64,000 bases of DNA from JBGANR01 sp044222225 (GCA_044222225.1 JBGANR010000022.1:1-64000), one strand, 5' to 3'; positions 26,901 to 36,100 are shown, counted from the stretch's first letter. Notes: a model not told the origin generated them from the sequence alone. A program made the numbers and translations.

Positions 26901-29900
26901 GCACCGAACGTCGACGGCAGCGAGAACGCGGTGACCGACGTGTGGTCGGCGCCCAGGATGGGGGTCCAACGTCCCGTCGAGTGCGCGACGCCGTCACCGT
27001 CGACCGGGGGCAGTTCGCCGCCCGCGGCGATCGTCAGCAGCGCCGTCATGGCACCGGCGGCGTCGTCGATCTCGATGACCGGCGCGGCGCCGTCGTACGT
27101 CGCGGCGCCGACCCGGATCGGCAGCCGCAGGACGCGGCCCGAGACGGGGATCTCGGCGACCACGCGGTCGCCCTCGACGCGCAGCTTGGCGCCGCTGCCG
27201 CGGTGCTCGGCGAGCGACTCGTCGACGACGGTCCAGCTCTCCCGGCCGCCGAGGCGGCGCAGCGGGTTGGGGACCACGCGTCCGGACCAGACGGCGTCGT
27301 CGCTCTCGACGGCGACCCGCAGCGGGCCGTCGCCCTCGACGAGGCCGGCGCGCCGGCGCGAGCCGATCGGCATCGGCTCGGCGCCACCGGCGCGCAGGTC
27401 GGCCACGACGCGACCCTCGAAGCGGTCGAGCAGCTCGCCCACCGGCTCGTCGACCCGCGTGATGCCCGCGACGGCGACGGTGCCGGGGATGATGCAGACC
27501 TCGTCGGCGCCGTAGCGCGCGTCGTGCGCCTGCCACAGCGAGTCGCTGCGCCACCAGCGGCGGACGTCCTTGTCGACGACCGGCACGAAGCCGACCGGCT
27601 TGCCCGGGGTCTTGCACTGATCGAGGAAGAACGCGATGTCGGCCGGGTGCAGCGGCGCGGCGAACGGCACCGGGTATTCGCGCTCCAGGTGCGCGATCGC
27701 GTCGGCGGCCGACGTGACGGACGCGACGTCCGGATAGGCCGTGGCGAACTCGCCGCGGTCCTGCAAGACGAGGCGGGCCTCGGCGCGACGCAGCATCTCG
27801 AAGAAGCGCATCCGCCACGTGATGTCGGCGGTCACGGGATCGCCGTCGATGAAGCTCAGCTCGGCGTAGCGGCGCAGCCACTCGCCGTAGCTCATGCCGT
27901 CGAGGTCGCCGAAGTACGGCTTGGCGGTGCCGGCGAGGGCGGCGATGATCTCGTCGCGGCGCTCGGCGACGGCGTCGGCGTCACCGGCGACCTCGTCGAG
28001 CAGGCGGCCGCAGCGCGACGCCGTGTTGTCCACCTCGTGGATGTCGGCGCCCAGCTGGCTGCGGCCCGACGCCATGCCGCCACGGGCGTGGCCGGCGCCG
28101 ATCCACTCGGGGTGCCCCGGCGTGGCGACGAGCAGCTCCTTGACGGCCGGCGACGTCGTCGCCTCCTTGGTCGCCATGGCCGCGGTGCCGACGAGGATGC
28201 CGTCGAGCGGCATGAGCGGCAGGTCGTAGCGCGCCGCCCAGACGCCGGTGAGGTATTCGCTGGCGCGCTCGGGCGTGCCGATGCCGCCGCCGACGCAGAC
28301 GACGACGTTCGGCCGGGCGCGCAACTCGCCGTAGGTCGCGACGAGCAGGTCGTCGAGGTCCTCCCACGAGTGGTGGCCGCCGGCGCGACCGCCCTCGATC
28401 TGGACGATGACGGGCAGGTGCGGGATCTCCGCGGCGATCCGCAGGACCGCGCGGATCTGATCGACCGTGCCGGGCTTGAAGGCGACGTGGCCGATGCCGG
28501 CTTCACGCAGCTCGTCGACGAGCGCGACGGCCTCCTCCAGCTCGGGGATGCCCGCGGTGACGATGACGCCGTCGATCGGCGCGCCCTTGGCGCGGGCCTT
28601 CTGCACGAGCTTCTTGCCGCCGAGCTGCAGCTTCCACAGGTAGGGATCGAGGAACAGCGAGTTGAACGCGGCCTGGCGACCCGGCTCGAGGAGCTCGGTG
28701 AGGCGCTCGAGATTCTCGGCGAAGATCGGCTCGGTGACCTGACCGCCGCCGGCCCACTCGGCCCAGTGGCCGGCGTTGGCGGCCGCGGCGACGATCGCCG
28801 GGTCGACGGTGGTCGGCGTCATGCCGGCGAGCAGCATCGGCGAGCGGCCGGTCAGCCGCGTGAAGGCCGTCTCGACGACCTCGCGGCCGTCCGGCAGCGT
28901 GACGAGCACCGGCGCGAACTGCGTCCACGGACGCCGCCGCTCAGGCGCGCTGCCCGGGGTGAACAGGTTCCGCTGGCCGCCGCGCAGCGCGGCGGGGACG
29001 ACGCCCACACCGTGACCGCGCACGATCGGAGCGGTGATCCGGGACGCGAGGTCGACCGGACCGAGGTCGAGGAACCACTGGGCGCCGGCGTCGACGGCCT
29101 CGCCGACCGACTCCAGCCAGTCGACGGGGGTGACGAGGACGTCGCGCGCCAGGCGGCCGGCCCAGGCGACGTCGATGCCGCACCGTGCCGCCCAGCTCTC
29201 GACGAGCTCGACACCCGGGGCCAGATCGACGTGGTGGAAGCCGACCTGCACGGGCAGCGGCTCGAAGAGCGGATCGAAGGCCGCGCCACCGGTGAGCTTG
29301 CGACGCCGCTCATCGGCCTCGGCGGCGGCGATCGTGCGGCAGTGCGCCTCGAACTCGGCGAGCAGCCGCGGCCGGCCGGAGAGGACGAGCGAGCGGTGGC
29401 CGTTGCGGACGGAGACGGACGGCACGCCCTGCTGACCGGGCACGAGACCGGCGACGAAGTCGGCGAGCGCCGCGCCGATGCGCGCCGGGTCGGCCTTGGA
29501 GACGGCGACCATCGGGCTGCCGTCGGCACCGGCGATGACACCGCTCGCGCGCGCGGCGCGGGCCGCGGCGGCACCGATGAGCGTGGCGACGGCGAGCACG
29601 GTGCCGTCACCGCGCGTCGGGTCGGTGAGCGCCTCCACGGCCAGCACGCCCTGGGAGTGCCCGAGGACGGCGACCGGCGGCGTCGCGACGACGTCGAGGC
29701 CCTGCTTACGCAGCGACCGGATGGCCGCCAACTGAGCGAGCACGATGCCGGGCACGGAGACGGCCGCGGACGTCAGGAAGGCATCGCTCGGGATCGGGTC
29801 GCCCACGACGTGGGCGGCGATCCAGGTACGCGGATGGAAGCCCTCGGGGCACGTGACGAGCAGATCGTCGGCGACCGGCGCGAGCAGCTCCGCGACGTCT

Positions 29901-30091
29901 GCCACGACCGCCCCCACCTCGCGCTCGAGGCCGGCGTCGGTGACCAGATCCGTCAGCGCCTCGACCCACGCCGCGCCCTGACCGCCGAACATGACGGCGT
30001 ACGGCTCGCCGAGTTCCAACCGGTCTGACAGCGATGCCTCCAGTACGGATCGGGAGGCCGCGCGCGCGGTGAGATGATCGTCGACTGTCAC
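20918..30091 (-). CDS. fas: Type I fatty acid synthase
   Basis: This 3,057-residue multienzyme makes C16-C26 acyl-CoAs that feed membrane lipids and mycolic acids. Domains in order: acetyltransferase (GHSQGVLAVEAL, Ser near 146), enoyl reductase (SPMLLAGMTPTTVDPAI near 450, flavin-binding IVTAGIPEL), dehydratase (RNPIHTD near 1,217 and IVHGMWLSA), malonyl/palmitoyl transferase (GHSVGEYNAL near 1,422), an Ala/Pro linker, ACP (SLCDGVSSRRNQLLLDVG near 1,795), ketoreductase (VVTGAAKGSIAAAVAGGLLG near 2,112) and ketosynthase (ACATAAVSVEEG near 2,705, SKHDTSTKANDPNE, GHSKGG). Start GTG 30091 has CAGGAG five bases upstream. Length and order match mycobacterial Fas. Confidence 0.97.
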   Translation of the reverse strand: MTVDDHLTARAASRSVLEASLSDRLELGEPYAVMFGGQGAAWVEALTDLVTDAGLEREVGAVVADVAELLAPVADDLLVTCPEGFHPRTWIAAHVVGDPIPSDAFLTSAAVSVPGIVLAQLAAIRSLRKQGLDVVATPPVAVLGHSQGVLAVEALTDPTRGDGTVLAVATLIGAAAARAARASGVIAGADGSPMVAVSKADPARIGAALADFVAGLVPGQQGVPSVSVRNGHRSLVLSGRPRLLAEFEAHCRTIAAAEADERRRKLTGGAAFDPLFEPLPVQVGFHHVDLAPGVELVESWAARCGIDVAWAGRLARDVLVTPVDWLESVGEAVDAGAQWFLDLGPVDLASRITAPIVRGHGVGVVPAALRGGQRNLFTPGSAPERRRPWTQFAPVLVTLPDGREVVETAFTRLTGRSPMLLAGMTPTTVDPAIVAAAANAGHWAEWAGGGQVTEPIFAENLERLTELLEPGRQAAFNSLFLDPYLWKLQLGGKKLVQKARAKGAPIDGVIVTAGIPELEEAVALVDELREAGIGHVAFKPGTVDQIRAVLRIAAEIPHLPVIVQIEGGRAGGHHSWEDLDDLLVATYGELRARPNVVVCVGGGIGTPERASEYLTGVWAARYDLPLMPLDGILVGTAAMATKEATTSPAVKELLVATPGHPEWIGAGHARGGMASGRSQLGADIHEVDNTASRCGRLLDEVAGDADAVAERRDEIIAALAGTAKPYFGDLDGMSYGEWLRRYAELSFIDGDPVTADITWRMRFFEMLRRAEARLVLQDRGEFATAYPDVASVTSAADAIAHLEREYPVPFAAPLHPADIAFFLDQCKTPGKPVGFVPVVDKDVRRWWRSDSLWQAHDARYGADEVCIIPGTVAVAGITRVDEPVGELLDRFEGRVVADLRAGGAEPMPIGSRRRAGLVEGDGPLRVAVESDDAVWSGRVVPNPLRRLGGRESWTVVDESLAEHRGSGAKLRVEGDRVVAEIPVSGRVLRLPIRVGAATYDGAAPVIEIDDAAGAMTALLTIAAGGELPPVDGDGVAHSTGRWTPILGADHTSVTAFSLPSTFGAAEVPVPDALVGLAWPAVFAAIGAARTPAGGPAVEGLLDLVHLDHAVTQFGALPTTATDVVITARLGEVVDTEFGRVIEVAVTIAAGERSLAEFTERFAIRGRTAAATLGDPVAAGGALGAGAEDTVRKQLRRARITAPSRMNGFAAVSGDRNPIHTDRVAAALAGLGEPIVHGMWLSAAAQQVVTAADGSGLPAPRPLRGWTARYLGMVRLGDEIDVRVERTGIDAGADVIAVTCKVGDDVVMTASGVLAPPRTVYAFPGQGIQSMGMGMAARSRSKAAREIWDRADAHTRKALGFSILAVVRDNPTTLVANGVRYSHPDGVLFLTQFTQVAMATLGVAQMAELTEQGARVPDAITCGHSVGEYNALAACAQVLPLEAVLEVVFQRGSAMHNLVPRDAKGRSDYRMAAIRPSQFGLADDDVTAFVAGVGEGVGEFLEVVNLNLRGSQYAIAGTVKGLEALQVEVERRVAEFGGRRAFILVPGIDVPFHSTVLRDGVPEFRHKLDELLPARIDASVLIGKYVPNLVPRLFNLSREFVQEIADLVPSEPLDAVLADWENVSADRDGLARIVLIELLAWQFASPVRWIETQDLLFTPVERGGLGIDRFVEVGVKSAPTVAGLATNTLKLDQFTGSTVQVLNLERDNDAVLGRDAGAPDADDEPVAPAAPSAASAPAAASSAAPAAAAPAAASGPRPADLAFGPADAVRAVVALWTKMRPDQIGPSDTIESLCDGVSSRRNQLLLDVGTELGLGAIDGAAEAEMTALAATVSTLARGYRPLGSVLSDAVADQVRKVLGPLGKRAAYIAERVTGAWQLGDGWATHATVALALGCRDGASVRGGDLGGLLTGPLASTVDLDALIDRAVESVGAARGVAVALPAAGGGGGGAVVDAAALAEFTDQLTGPDGALASAARVTLRKLGLEDVVAAAESDDAEAVELAERVSAELGKDWLRAVAPAFDARRAVLLDDRWASAREDVARLWLADENEIDADVEQIVGRFTAAGSIVASHATWWQDKALAEGRAGHARVFAAIAAAAEDSGEARWAGEIAVVTGAAKGSIAAAVAGGLLGGGATVVATTSRLTPERLAFFKELYRTSARTGAKLWLVQANMASYADVDALVEWVGSEQTENLGGSTGVVKEALRPTLLFPFAAPRVVGDLTDAGPRAELEMKVLLWSVERLIAGLAALGGDADLAARLHVVLPGSPNRGLFGGDGAYGEAKAALDALCLRWKAESAWNERTTLAHAIIGWVRGTGLMGGNDPLVDAVEAAGVRTWSTSEMAAELLGLCAPDQRASALVEPLLLDLTAGLDGIDLQAITAGVEAPAKAAAAKAPAGAVNVALSGPAVADSSTRPSWAPLDSRPEDLVVIVGAGELGPYGSARTRFEVEVDDRLSAAGVLELAWNTGLITWEQNPKAGWYDVETGDPVAEADIADRYHDAVMERCGIRRYADEGEMIANTSPLLTSVFLDEDVTFTVGSEAEARSFAAAQPDKTVVSVGAEGDWKVTRRAGTEIRVPRRYTLTRTVGGQLPTGFDVTRWGVSPDMAESVDRVALWNLVATVDAFLSSGFSPSELMRWVHPGLVANTQGTGMGGMTSMRSLYLDTLLGEAKPNDILQEALPNVVAAHVVQSYIGSYGAMIHPVAACATAAVSVEEGVDKIRVGKALFAVAGGFDDLGIEGIVGFGDMSATADSAVMAAKGIDPRRFSRANDRRRGGFVESNGGGTVLLARGDVAAQMGLPVLGVVAWAASFGDGVHTSIPAPGLGALGAARGGRGSALAESLASLGVSADDVAVISKHDTSTKANDPNEAKLHTRLAKAIGRGDGAPLFVVSQKTLTGHSKGGAAAFQLIGLCQILRDGVIPPNRSLDCVDEVMEQYPHLVWPTQPMEMSKTPFSIKAGMLTSLGFGHVSGLIAVVHPEAFVATLPEGERESYRERAAARQRDGKQRLLDAMCGGRPAYQRPPNRRLSGSVPEADIESTMLLDPAARLGAAGSYAGDAR

Positions 30092-30400
30092 ATGTGCTCC
30101 TGGATCGGGGGCGGTGCGGACTGCCGCGCGCCGCCGCGTGGGTGGTCCCGACGCGACTCTGCTGGCGGGCGATAGACATCGTGACACAGGAACTTGAGGA
30201 ATCCCTCACTTTTCCGTGGTACCGGTGGGTATACCCGCTGGTAAGAACATCGCGCGCGGCCCGTGAAGCGGACCACACGAGCCATCGGGGCAGGTCGTGA
30301 CGCAGTCGCCCCGCCTGACCGGCCGCTGGAAAAATGTGACGAAGACCGCTCGCGAATCGGCGTGTCTTACATCACTTCTCAGGGTCCGGTCGACCGTTAC
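30092..30400. promoter_or_regulatory. Divergent regulatory region between fas and the HIT gene
   Basis: There is no gene in about 310 bases. The most striking element is a perfect GGGTATACCC at 30227-30236 inside a wider imperfect palindrome (30221-30242, 9 of 11 positions matching). It lies about 130 bases upstream of fas and is a candidate operator, for example for a FasR-type regulator. A plain AT-richer patch (GAATCCCTCACTTTTCC) lies at about 30198-30214. Confidence 0.4.
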
Positions 30401-30413
30401 CTAGGCTCTGGTG

Positions 30414-30860
30414 ATGATCGACTGCGTGTTCTGCCGCATCATCGCGACCGTCGACGATCCGGCCCGACCCGGCGCCGAACCCGCACGCATCGTCGCGGCG
30501 GATGAGGACACCGTCGCCTTCCTCGACCACCGGCCGGTTCGACCGGGACACACTCTCGTCGTGCCGCGCCTGCACGTGGCGCGGCTCGCAGATCTCCCGC
30601 CCGACGCGGGTGGGCCGATGTTCCGCATGGGGCAGCGGATCGCGGCGGCGCTGAGCGTGGCCCCGGTTGCGGCCGACGGCGTCAATCTCGTGGTCAACGA
30701 CGGCCGGGCCGCGATGCAGACGGTCTTCCACGTCCACCTGCACGTCATCCCGCGTCACCACGGTGACCGGCTGTCGCTTGCCAAGAGTCTCGTTACCCGC
30801 CGCGACACGGACGCGGACGCCACCGCCGCGGCCCTGCGCGCGAGGCTCACCGCGAACTGA
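30414..30860 (+). CDS. HIT-family nucleotide hydrolase/transferase
   Basis: The 148-residue protein has CVFCRI at the N-terminus and the histidine triad HVHLHVIPRH near residues 105-114. HIT proteins hydrolyse or transfer nucleotidyl groups, for example AMP-lysine or Ap4A-type substrates. TAGGCT at 30402-30407 sits six bases before ATG 30414, which supports this ATG over GTG 30411 and a leaderless mRNA. It is divergent from fas. Confidence 0.9.
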   Translation: MIDCVFCRIIATVDDPARPGAEPARIVAADEDTVAFLDHRPVRPGHTLVVPRLHVARLADLPPDAGGPMFRMGQRIAAALSVAPVAADGVNLVVNDGRAAMQTVFHVHLHVIPRHHGDRLSLAKSLVTRRDTDADATAAALRARLTAN

Positions 30861-30909
30861 GCTCGCCGCGACGAAAGTCTGTCTAGGACGAAGAACCCGG
30901 CTGTGCCGA

Positions 30910-31260
30910 TCACGCCACCGAACGCGCCGACCGCTCTGTCACCACGTCGTCGTTCTCGTCGAAGAGCTCCACCCGCACATCAGGCAGAGCGTCGGCGATC
31001 ACCGAGAAGACGTCGGCCGCCCACGCGTTGTGCCGCGTGTCCGGCATGGACGAACCGATGTTCACGCCGACGGTGCCAGCGTTCACGACACCACGGCTGA
31101 GATGAACACGACGACGGTCTGGCCAGACGAGGGTCCGTGCACCTGCCGTCTGCCCGTCGATCGATGCCGACTGCGGAAACCGCTGCGCAATGAGATCAGC
31201 GAGACGTTCGGCGTATCCGACGGCCACTTGGCCGGTCATGATCAGGTCTGCGCGCGCCAT
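30910..31260 (-). CDS. Putative immunity protein of the adjacent nuclease toxin
   Basis: This 116-residue protein (MARADLIMTGQVAVGYAERL at the start, then LFDENDDVVTERSARSVA at the end) has no family I recognise. It begins three bases after the stop of the CdiA-CT-like gene. A small soluble protein immediately downstream of a toxin domain is the standard place for an immunity gene. Its function is inferred from position only. Local G+C is a little lower than in fas. Confidence 0.5.
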   Translation of the reverse strand: MARADLIMTGQVAVGYAERLADLIAQRFPQSASIDGQTAGARTLVWPDRRRVHLSRGVVNAGTVGVNIGSSMPDTRHNAWAADVFSVIADALPDVRVELFDENDDVVTERSARSVA

Positions 31261-31263
31261 GTC

Positions 31264-31866
31264 TCACCACCTCCCGAACATCTCATCGTAGTCGCGTCCG
31301 ATCACCCGAATGTATTTCGCCCTGTTCTCGGCGACGACGAGTTCCATCGCGGACAGCAGAGCGTCGGCGGGGATCTGAGATCGGATCGCGTTGACGTAGA
31401 TATGCGCCGCACCCTGTTCGCTCCATACATCCGCGAGACGCTGAGCGAAGTTCGCCGCATTCGCCTTGGTCGATGTCTTGATCTCGGCAAGTACCGCGTC
31501 GACAGCGATATCCGGAGTCGCCGCTCCCGTGCGTTTCACGGCCAATGACGTCACGTTGCGCCCCTCGCTCAGCAGGACCTCGACGACGGCGTGCTCATCG
31601 CCGTCCAGGGGTCGCCCGACGCGCTCGTCGAGCCTCCCGACGATCCGATTCTCGAACCGGTACGCCTGTAGCCGAGCCACCCGCTCCAGCACCGCACCGA
31701 GCGGTATGTCCTGCTTGATACGGAGCCGCATGATGTGGTCCACCTCCCATTCCAGACGTCGCTCCCGCTCATCGTCGGAGTAGCCCCGGCCGCCACGAGA
31801 CGGCGGCCGTACCCGCGGAACATGTCCGGTCGGCCCGCCCGATCGACCCTGACGCCGCTCAGGCAC
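31264..31866 (-). CDS. Putative secreted nuclease toxin domain, CdiA C-terminal type
   Basis: This 200-residue protein contains PDIAVDAVLAEIKTSTKA, followed by an amphipathic region with QRLADVWSEQGAAHIYVNAI and a C-terminal KYIRVIGRDYDEMFGRW. A D..(V)..xxEIKT core with later basic and aromatic strands resembles the tRNase domains at CdiA C-termini (BECR fold). GTG 31866 overlaps the PPE-like stop by eight bases with GAGG upstream. The same frame stays open about 80 codons upstream, so this could once have been the C-terminus of the upstream protein. There is no signal peptide of its own. Confidence 0.55.
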   Translation of the reverse strand: MPERRQGRSGGPTGHVPRVRPPSRGGRGYSDDERERRLEWEVDHIMRLRIKQDIPLGAVLERVARLQAYRFENRIVGRLDERVGRPLDGDEHAVVEVLLSEGRNVTSLAVKRTGAATPDIAVDAVLAEIKTSTKANAANFAQRLADVWSEQGAAHIYVNAIRSQIPADALLSAMELVVAENRAKYIRVIGRDYDEMFGRW

Positions 31867-33001
31867 GGTCCGGATCCTCGGCGTCGTCCGCCGCCCCCAC
31901 GACCGGCGGAACGACCCGAACCGGTTCGCCAAGGATCTCCTCGCCGGCCGCCCGATTGACGAGGTAGTGGGCCGGGCCCTGACGATCGTCCCGGCCGCGG
32001 CCGGCGACGGGAGCACCCGCGTACGGCGCGGCACCGGGCCCGATGGCCGAGGGGGTCGCGCCGCGGAGCGGCGTGACCGGCGACGCCGGGACCGGTGGCA
32101 CGACGACACCTCGGTTTCGGGCGAGCGCCTCCGTCGACGCCCGCGTCGGCGATCCGGCGGTCCCAGGAGTCGCCGCCGGCGTCACACCGAGCGTCAGACC
32201 GGGTGCTACGCCTCGGACGGCGGCCATCGGCACCACGGCGGGCCCATCCGCGCGACCGCCGGGCGACCCGACGCCGGGGTCCGGCCCCGGTCCGGCACCG
32301 GGATCGGGGGCCGGACCGGTGAGGTCGTCGATCCCGCCCGGTCCCGGCGCGTCCGCACCGCCGCCGATCCTGGACGGTGCCGCCGGTGCTCCTTCACGCG
32401 ACGCGTCGTCGGTGGCGGAGACCGGCCGCGCAGGTCCGACGCCCGGCACGGGCTCGAGGCCCGGCGCGCCGCCGGGATCGACGACCGCCGAGCCGGCGCC
32501 CGGCGTCGCCGCGACCGCCGTGCCCGGGCCGACGTCCGTGCCACCGGCGTCCGAGCCGCCGAGATCGACGGGCGTCGGCGGCACGTAGCCCAGCCGGGGG
32601 TTGACCGTCGCGAGTGGTGCGCTGTACAGGGCTGCGGCGGCGTTCCTGGTCGAGGCGGGAAGCGGCAGCAGCGGCATCGACGCGGCGGCCGTCGACAGCG
32701 CGTTTCCGATGTCGGTGATCGCGGCCGCCACCGGCCCCGCGAGATCACCCGCCTCCATCGCGGCGCCGGCCGCCCGCTCGGCCGAGCCGAGAGCGGCCGC
32801 CGCGGCGTCACCACGACCGCGGCCCACCGTCTCACGCATGACCCGGAGGAAGTCCGCCGCCGCCGTCTGCACCGTGTCGGCGACGGTCGCCACCGCCCGC
32901 GCGTCGCCCGACGCGCCCGCGGCGTCGAGCGCGCCGAGGATCGCCGCGATCTCCGCCGTCGACAGCGTCGCCCAGTCCGTGGGAACCACCGGCTCGACCA
33001 T
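31859..33001 (-). CDS. PPE/WXG-like carrier protein with proline-glycine-rich linker (probable ESX substrate)
   Basis: The 380-residue protein has a helical N-terminal 110 residues (ATLSTAEIAAILGALDAAGA, then long Ala-rich helices), a 200-residue Pro/Gly/Ala/Asp linker, and a C-terminal segment PYAGAPVAGRGRDDRQG then HYLVNRAAGEEILG and VPPVVG. This layout is typical of ESX-secreted PPE-like proteins in Gordonia and Rhodococcus. ATG 33001 follows GGGAGG. It is the first gene of the toxin cassette. ESX components are not in the window. Confidence 0.6.
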   Translation of the reverse strand: MVEPVVPTDWATLSTAEIAAILGALDAAGASGDARAVATVADTVQTAAADFLRVMRETVGRGRGDAAAAALGSAERAAGAAMEAGDLAGPVAAAITDIGNALSTAAASMPLLPLPASTRNAAAALYSAPLATVNPRLGYVPPTPVDLGGSDAGGTDVGPGTAVAATPGAGSAVVDPGGAPGLEPVPGVGPARPVSATDDASREGAPAAPSRIGGGADAPGPGGIDDLTGPAPDPGAGPGPDPGVGSPGGRADGPAVVPMAAVRGVAPGLTLGVTPAATPGTAGSPTRASTEALARNRGVVVPPVPASPVTPLRGATPSAIGPGAAPYAGAPVAGRGRDDRQGPAHYLVNRAAGEEILGEPVRVVPPVVGAADDAEDPDRA

Positions 33002-33141
33002 CCCCGCCCCCTCCCGCGCCGCACTGCCGGAGACGAGGCGCAGTACTTAGACGCGAGGGCGGGCCGATCCGGTTCCCTGAACGACGAAACTCACCGTGCC
33101 CGCACGAGCCGCGCCGCACGAGCGCGCGGCATCGAGGCGTG

Positions 33142-36100
33142 TCACTCCCGCAGGAGGTCGATCGGCTGCCAGCCGTCGTCCCCGGCAGCCTCGGCGTCAC
33201 TCACCGAGTTCGGTTCGACCCCCCGGGCCGCCAGCGCCTGCCACAGACCGTCGAGCGCGGCGTCGCGGTCGAGGAGATACTCCGACTCACGCACCCGCCA
33301 GAACCGCCAGCCGCACCGCCGCAGCTCACGCTCACGCTCCATGTCGGCGCGCGCCTGCTCGGCCGTGGTCCGGAACTCGTCACCGTCGCATTCGACGGCG
33401 AGGCGGCCCTTCGCGCCCGTCACGACGAGGTCGATGACGCGGTGATTGACCTCGACCTTCGGTGTCACGTAGAAGCCGCGGTCGGCGAGCTCGCGGAAGA
33501 CGAGTTGCTCGTAGAGGCTGTCGAAGGGTTCGCGACGCTCGTCGGCGGGCACGTCCTTCGGCATCGGCGGCGCGACGGCGGCCGTCGTCTTCTCGACATA
33601 ACCCAGCAACGAGGCCCGCAGGTCGTTCGGCTTGAGCTGCTCGATCCCCACCGAGTGGAACAGCCACAGCTGATCCATCGCCCGCGACGTCGCGACGTTG
33701 AACCGCCGCTGCGACTCGCTGCGGGTCAGCGCCACCCACGTCCGGTCGCCGGAGACCACCATCCCCATGAAGACGACGTTGCGCTCGTCGCCCTGGAAGT
33801 CGGGCGGCGTACCGACGCGGATCCGGCGTTCGATCCAATCGACGGCCGAGATCTTCTCCCGCAGCCGACGGTAGATGAGGTCGACCTGTCGCTGTCCCTG
33901 CAGCACGACGACGCCCATCGTGAGCCCGGCGTAGGCCGGATCGGCGATGGCCGCCGCGACGGCGTCGACGATCGCGTCGGCCTCCTTCCGGTTGACCAGC
34001 GCGCCGGCCTTGCCGGTGACCTCGGCGTCCGGGACGAACGTCGCCCGCAGCGGCGGCAGCCGTTCGGCGCCGAACTGCCGCACCGGTACCAACGGCGCGT
34101 CCGGGTAGAACTGCCGCGACGAGTACTCGATGATCTCGGGCATCGACCGGAAGTGCTCTCGCAGTCGCACGACGTGTCCGAAACGGGACCGCAGCAGCGA
34201 GAAGAGGTTCGACCGCGGGGTGAAGCTGTCGCGCATGTAACGCGGGATGTCGGGGAGCTTGGCGTCGAGCGCGGCGAAGACCTCGTCCAACGCCGCGCCG
34301 CGGAAGCCCGGCGGGGCGCACTGCCGGTCGTCGCCGACGACGATGACCCGCGGCGCCAGCCACAGCAGGAACAGGCTCGAGATGTCGGCCTGGCTCGCCT
34401 CGTCGACGATGACGACGTCGAACGCGCCCGGCTCGGGCGCGATGGTCGTCACGACGTGCGAGATCGGCATGATCCAGGCCGGCACGGCCGTCCGCGCCTG
34501 CCCCATCGCCGACGCCGCCGCCGCCCGGAAGCGCTCGGCGTGCTTGCCCGAGCCCTTGCCGAGGTTGGTCAGGTGATCGCGGTAGGACTGCAAGGCCTGC
34601 GACTGCTCGACCGTCATCCGCTCCAGGCACTCCTGCCACGCGCACGCACCGGCGAGCTGGGCCGTCAGCTGCGAGACGTCGGCCTCGACGGCGTCGAGGG
34701 CGGCGCTGAGCGCGCCCTCACGTCCCGGATCGCTGTTGTCCCGCGCCCAGGTGTCGGCGCGTCGCCACGCCCACGCGGCATCGATCTCGCGGGCCCGATC
34801 GGCCCACGACGCGTCCTCGTAGGTCTCCTCGACGAGAGCGCACAGCGCCGGCGCCTTGTTCCGCAGCCGCAGCAGCAGCAGGTCGAGCGCACCCTGGGAG
34901 TCCCGTTCGGCACGCGCGGCGTTGAAGGCGCGCCGGGCCGTCTGGATCGCGGTCGGGTTCGAGCCGCGCAGCGCGGCGACGAGCGCGTCACCCTCGGCCG
35001 ACGGCCCCTTCTCCACCTCCGCGGACAGCGCCGTCGCCGCCCGGTCGAGCTCCGCACGGGCGAGGACGCCGTCGTTCGCGGCCGCGATCGCCCCGGCCTG
35101 CCTGGCCACCTCCTCGACCTCGTCGAGGCTCTTGGGACGCGGCCCGCCGGGCGAGATCGACTCCAGCTCGTGCACCAGGGTGTCCCGCCAGTAGACGAGC
35201 TCGCTGATCCAGCGCAGTTGCTGGTCGAGCCGCACGAGCCGGCCGATGTTCGCCGTCCGCGAGCCGGTGTCGTCCAGCTCCAGACCGAGATCGGCATATC
35301 GCTCGCGCGCCGTCTGGACGACGTCGACGACGGCCAGGTGATCGGCGACGGCCCGCATCGCGGCGGCGTCCTCCGGGGGCCGGCCGTCGACGGTGACGGC
35401 GACGCGAAGATCCTCGACGGCCTTGCGCGGCGCAGGCTTGCGAAACCGCGGACGCCATTGCCCGCCCGCCTCGAGGAACTCGGCGGCATCGGTGAAGACG
35501 GCGCGTTCCCGCGGCCCGGTACGGGCCACCTCGACGTTCGTCGTCGCCAGCTTGCGGTCCAGCGCCTCGGCGGCCTCGACGCTCTCCGACAGCTCCCCGA
35601 CGCGGCTCCAGACGTAACTGGCGTCGCCGGACAGGACGTCCTCGGCGAGCTGCTGCAGCCGGGGTGAATACGACCGCACCTCCCCGACCGCCTGGCTCAG
35701 GTGATCGCAATAGCCGCGGACGGCCGTCAGCCGCGCGCTGTCGATGCCGGTGAGGATCGACAGCAGCGAGCCGCTGCCCACCATCTTCTCGCGCGGCGCG
35801 GCCGCGATCCGCTCGCAGATGTCGTCGACGGCCAGCGCGTCCGGCAGCAGCGCGTCGAGATCGGGCAGGCTGTGCGAGAGCCGGTCCCGCCAGGACGGCT
35901 GCCGGGCCTGCAGCAGGCCGATGAGCCGGGTGTACTCGCCTCCGCCGAGCGGTGAGCGCTCGCCGTCGAGCGGTCCGGGCAGCCAGGTGTACGTCTGGGC
36001 GCCGGCGACGACGCGCCGGACGACCTCGGCGGGCGTGCCGCTGTAGCCGTCGGCGACGTCCACCGAGCGTGTCTCGGACTCCCGCAGCCGCCAGATGTCG

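Noticed and set aside
21167..30028. A 2,953-codon open frame on the plus strand opposite fas
   Set aside because: It is the antisense shadow of the fas gene: Arg/Asp/Gly-rich, no domains, no ribosome binding site. Long antisense frames are expected at this G+C.
32000..32560. Pro/Gly-rich part of the PPE-like protein as a separate plus-strand gene
   Set aside because: The plus-strand frame is a mirror of the low-complexity linker. Only the minus-strand frame has a ribosome binding site and the conserved ends.
33139..35667. An 842-codon open frame on the plus strand opposite the helicase gene
   Set aside because: It has composition typical of antisense frames and no motif, while the minus strand has all helicase motifs.
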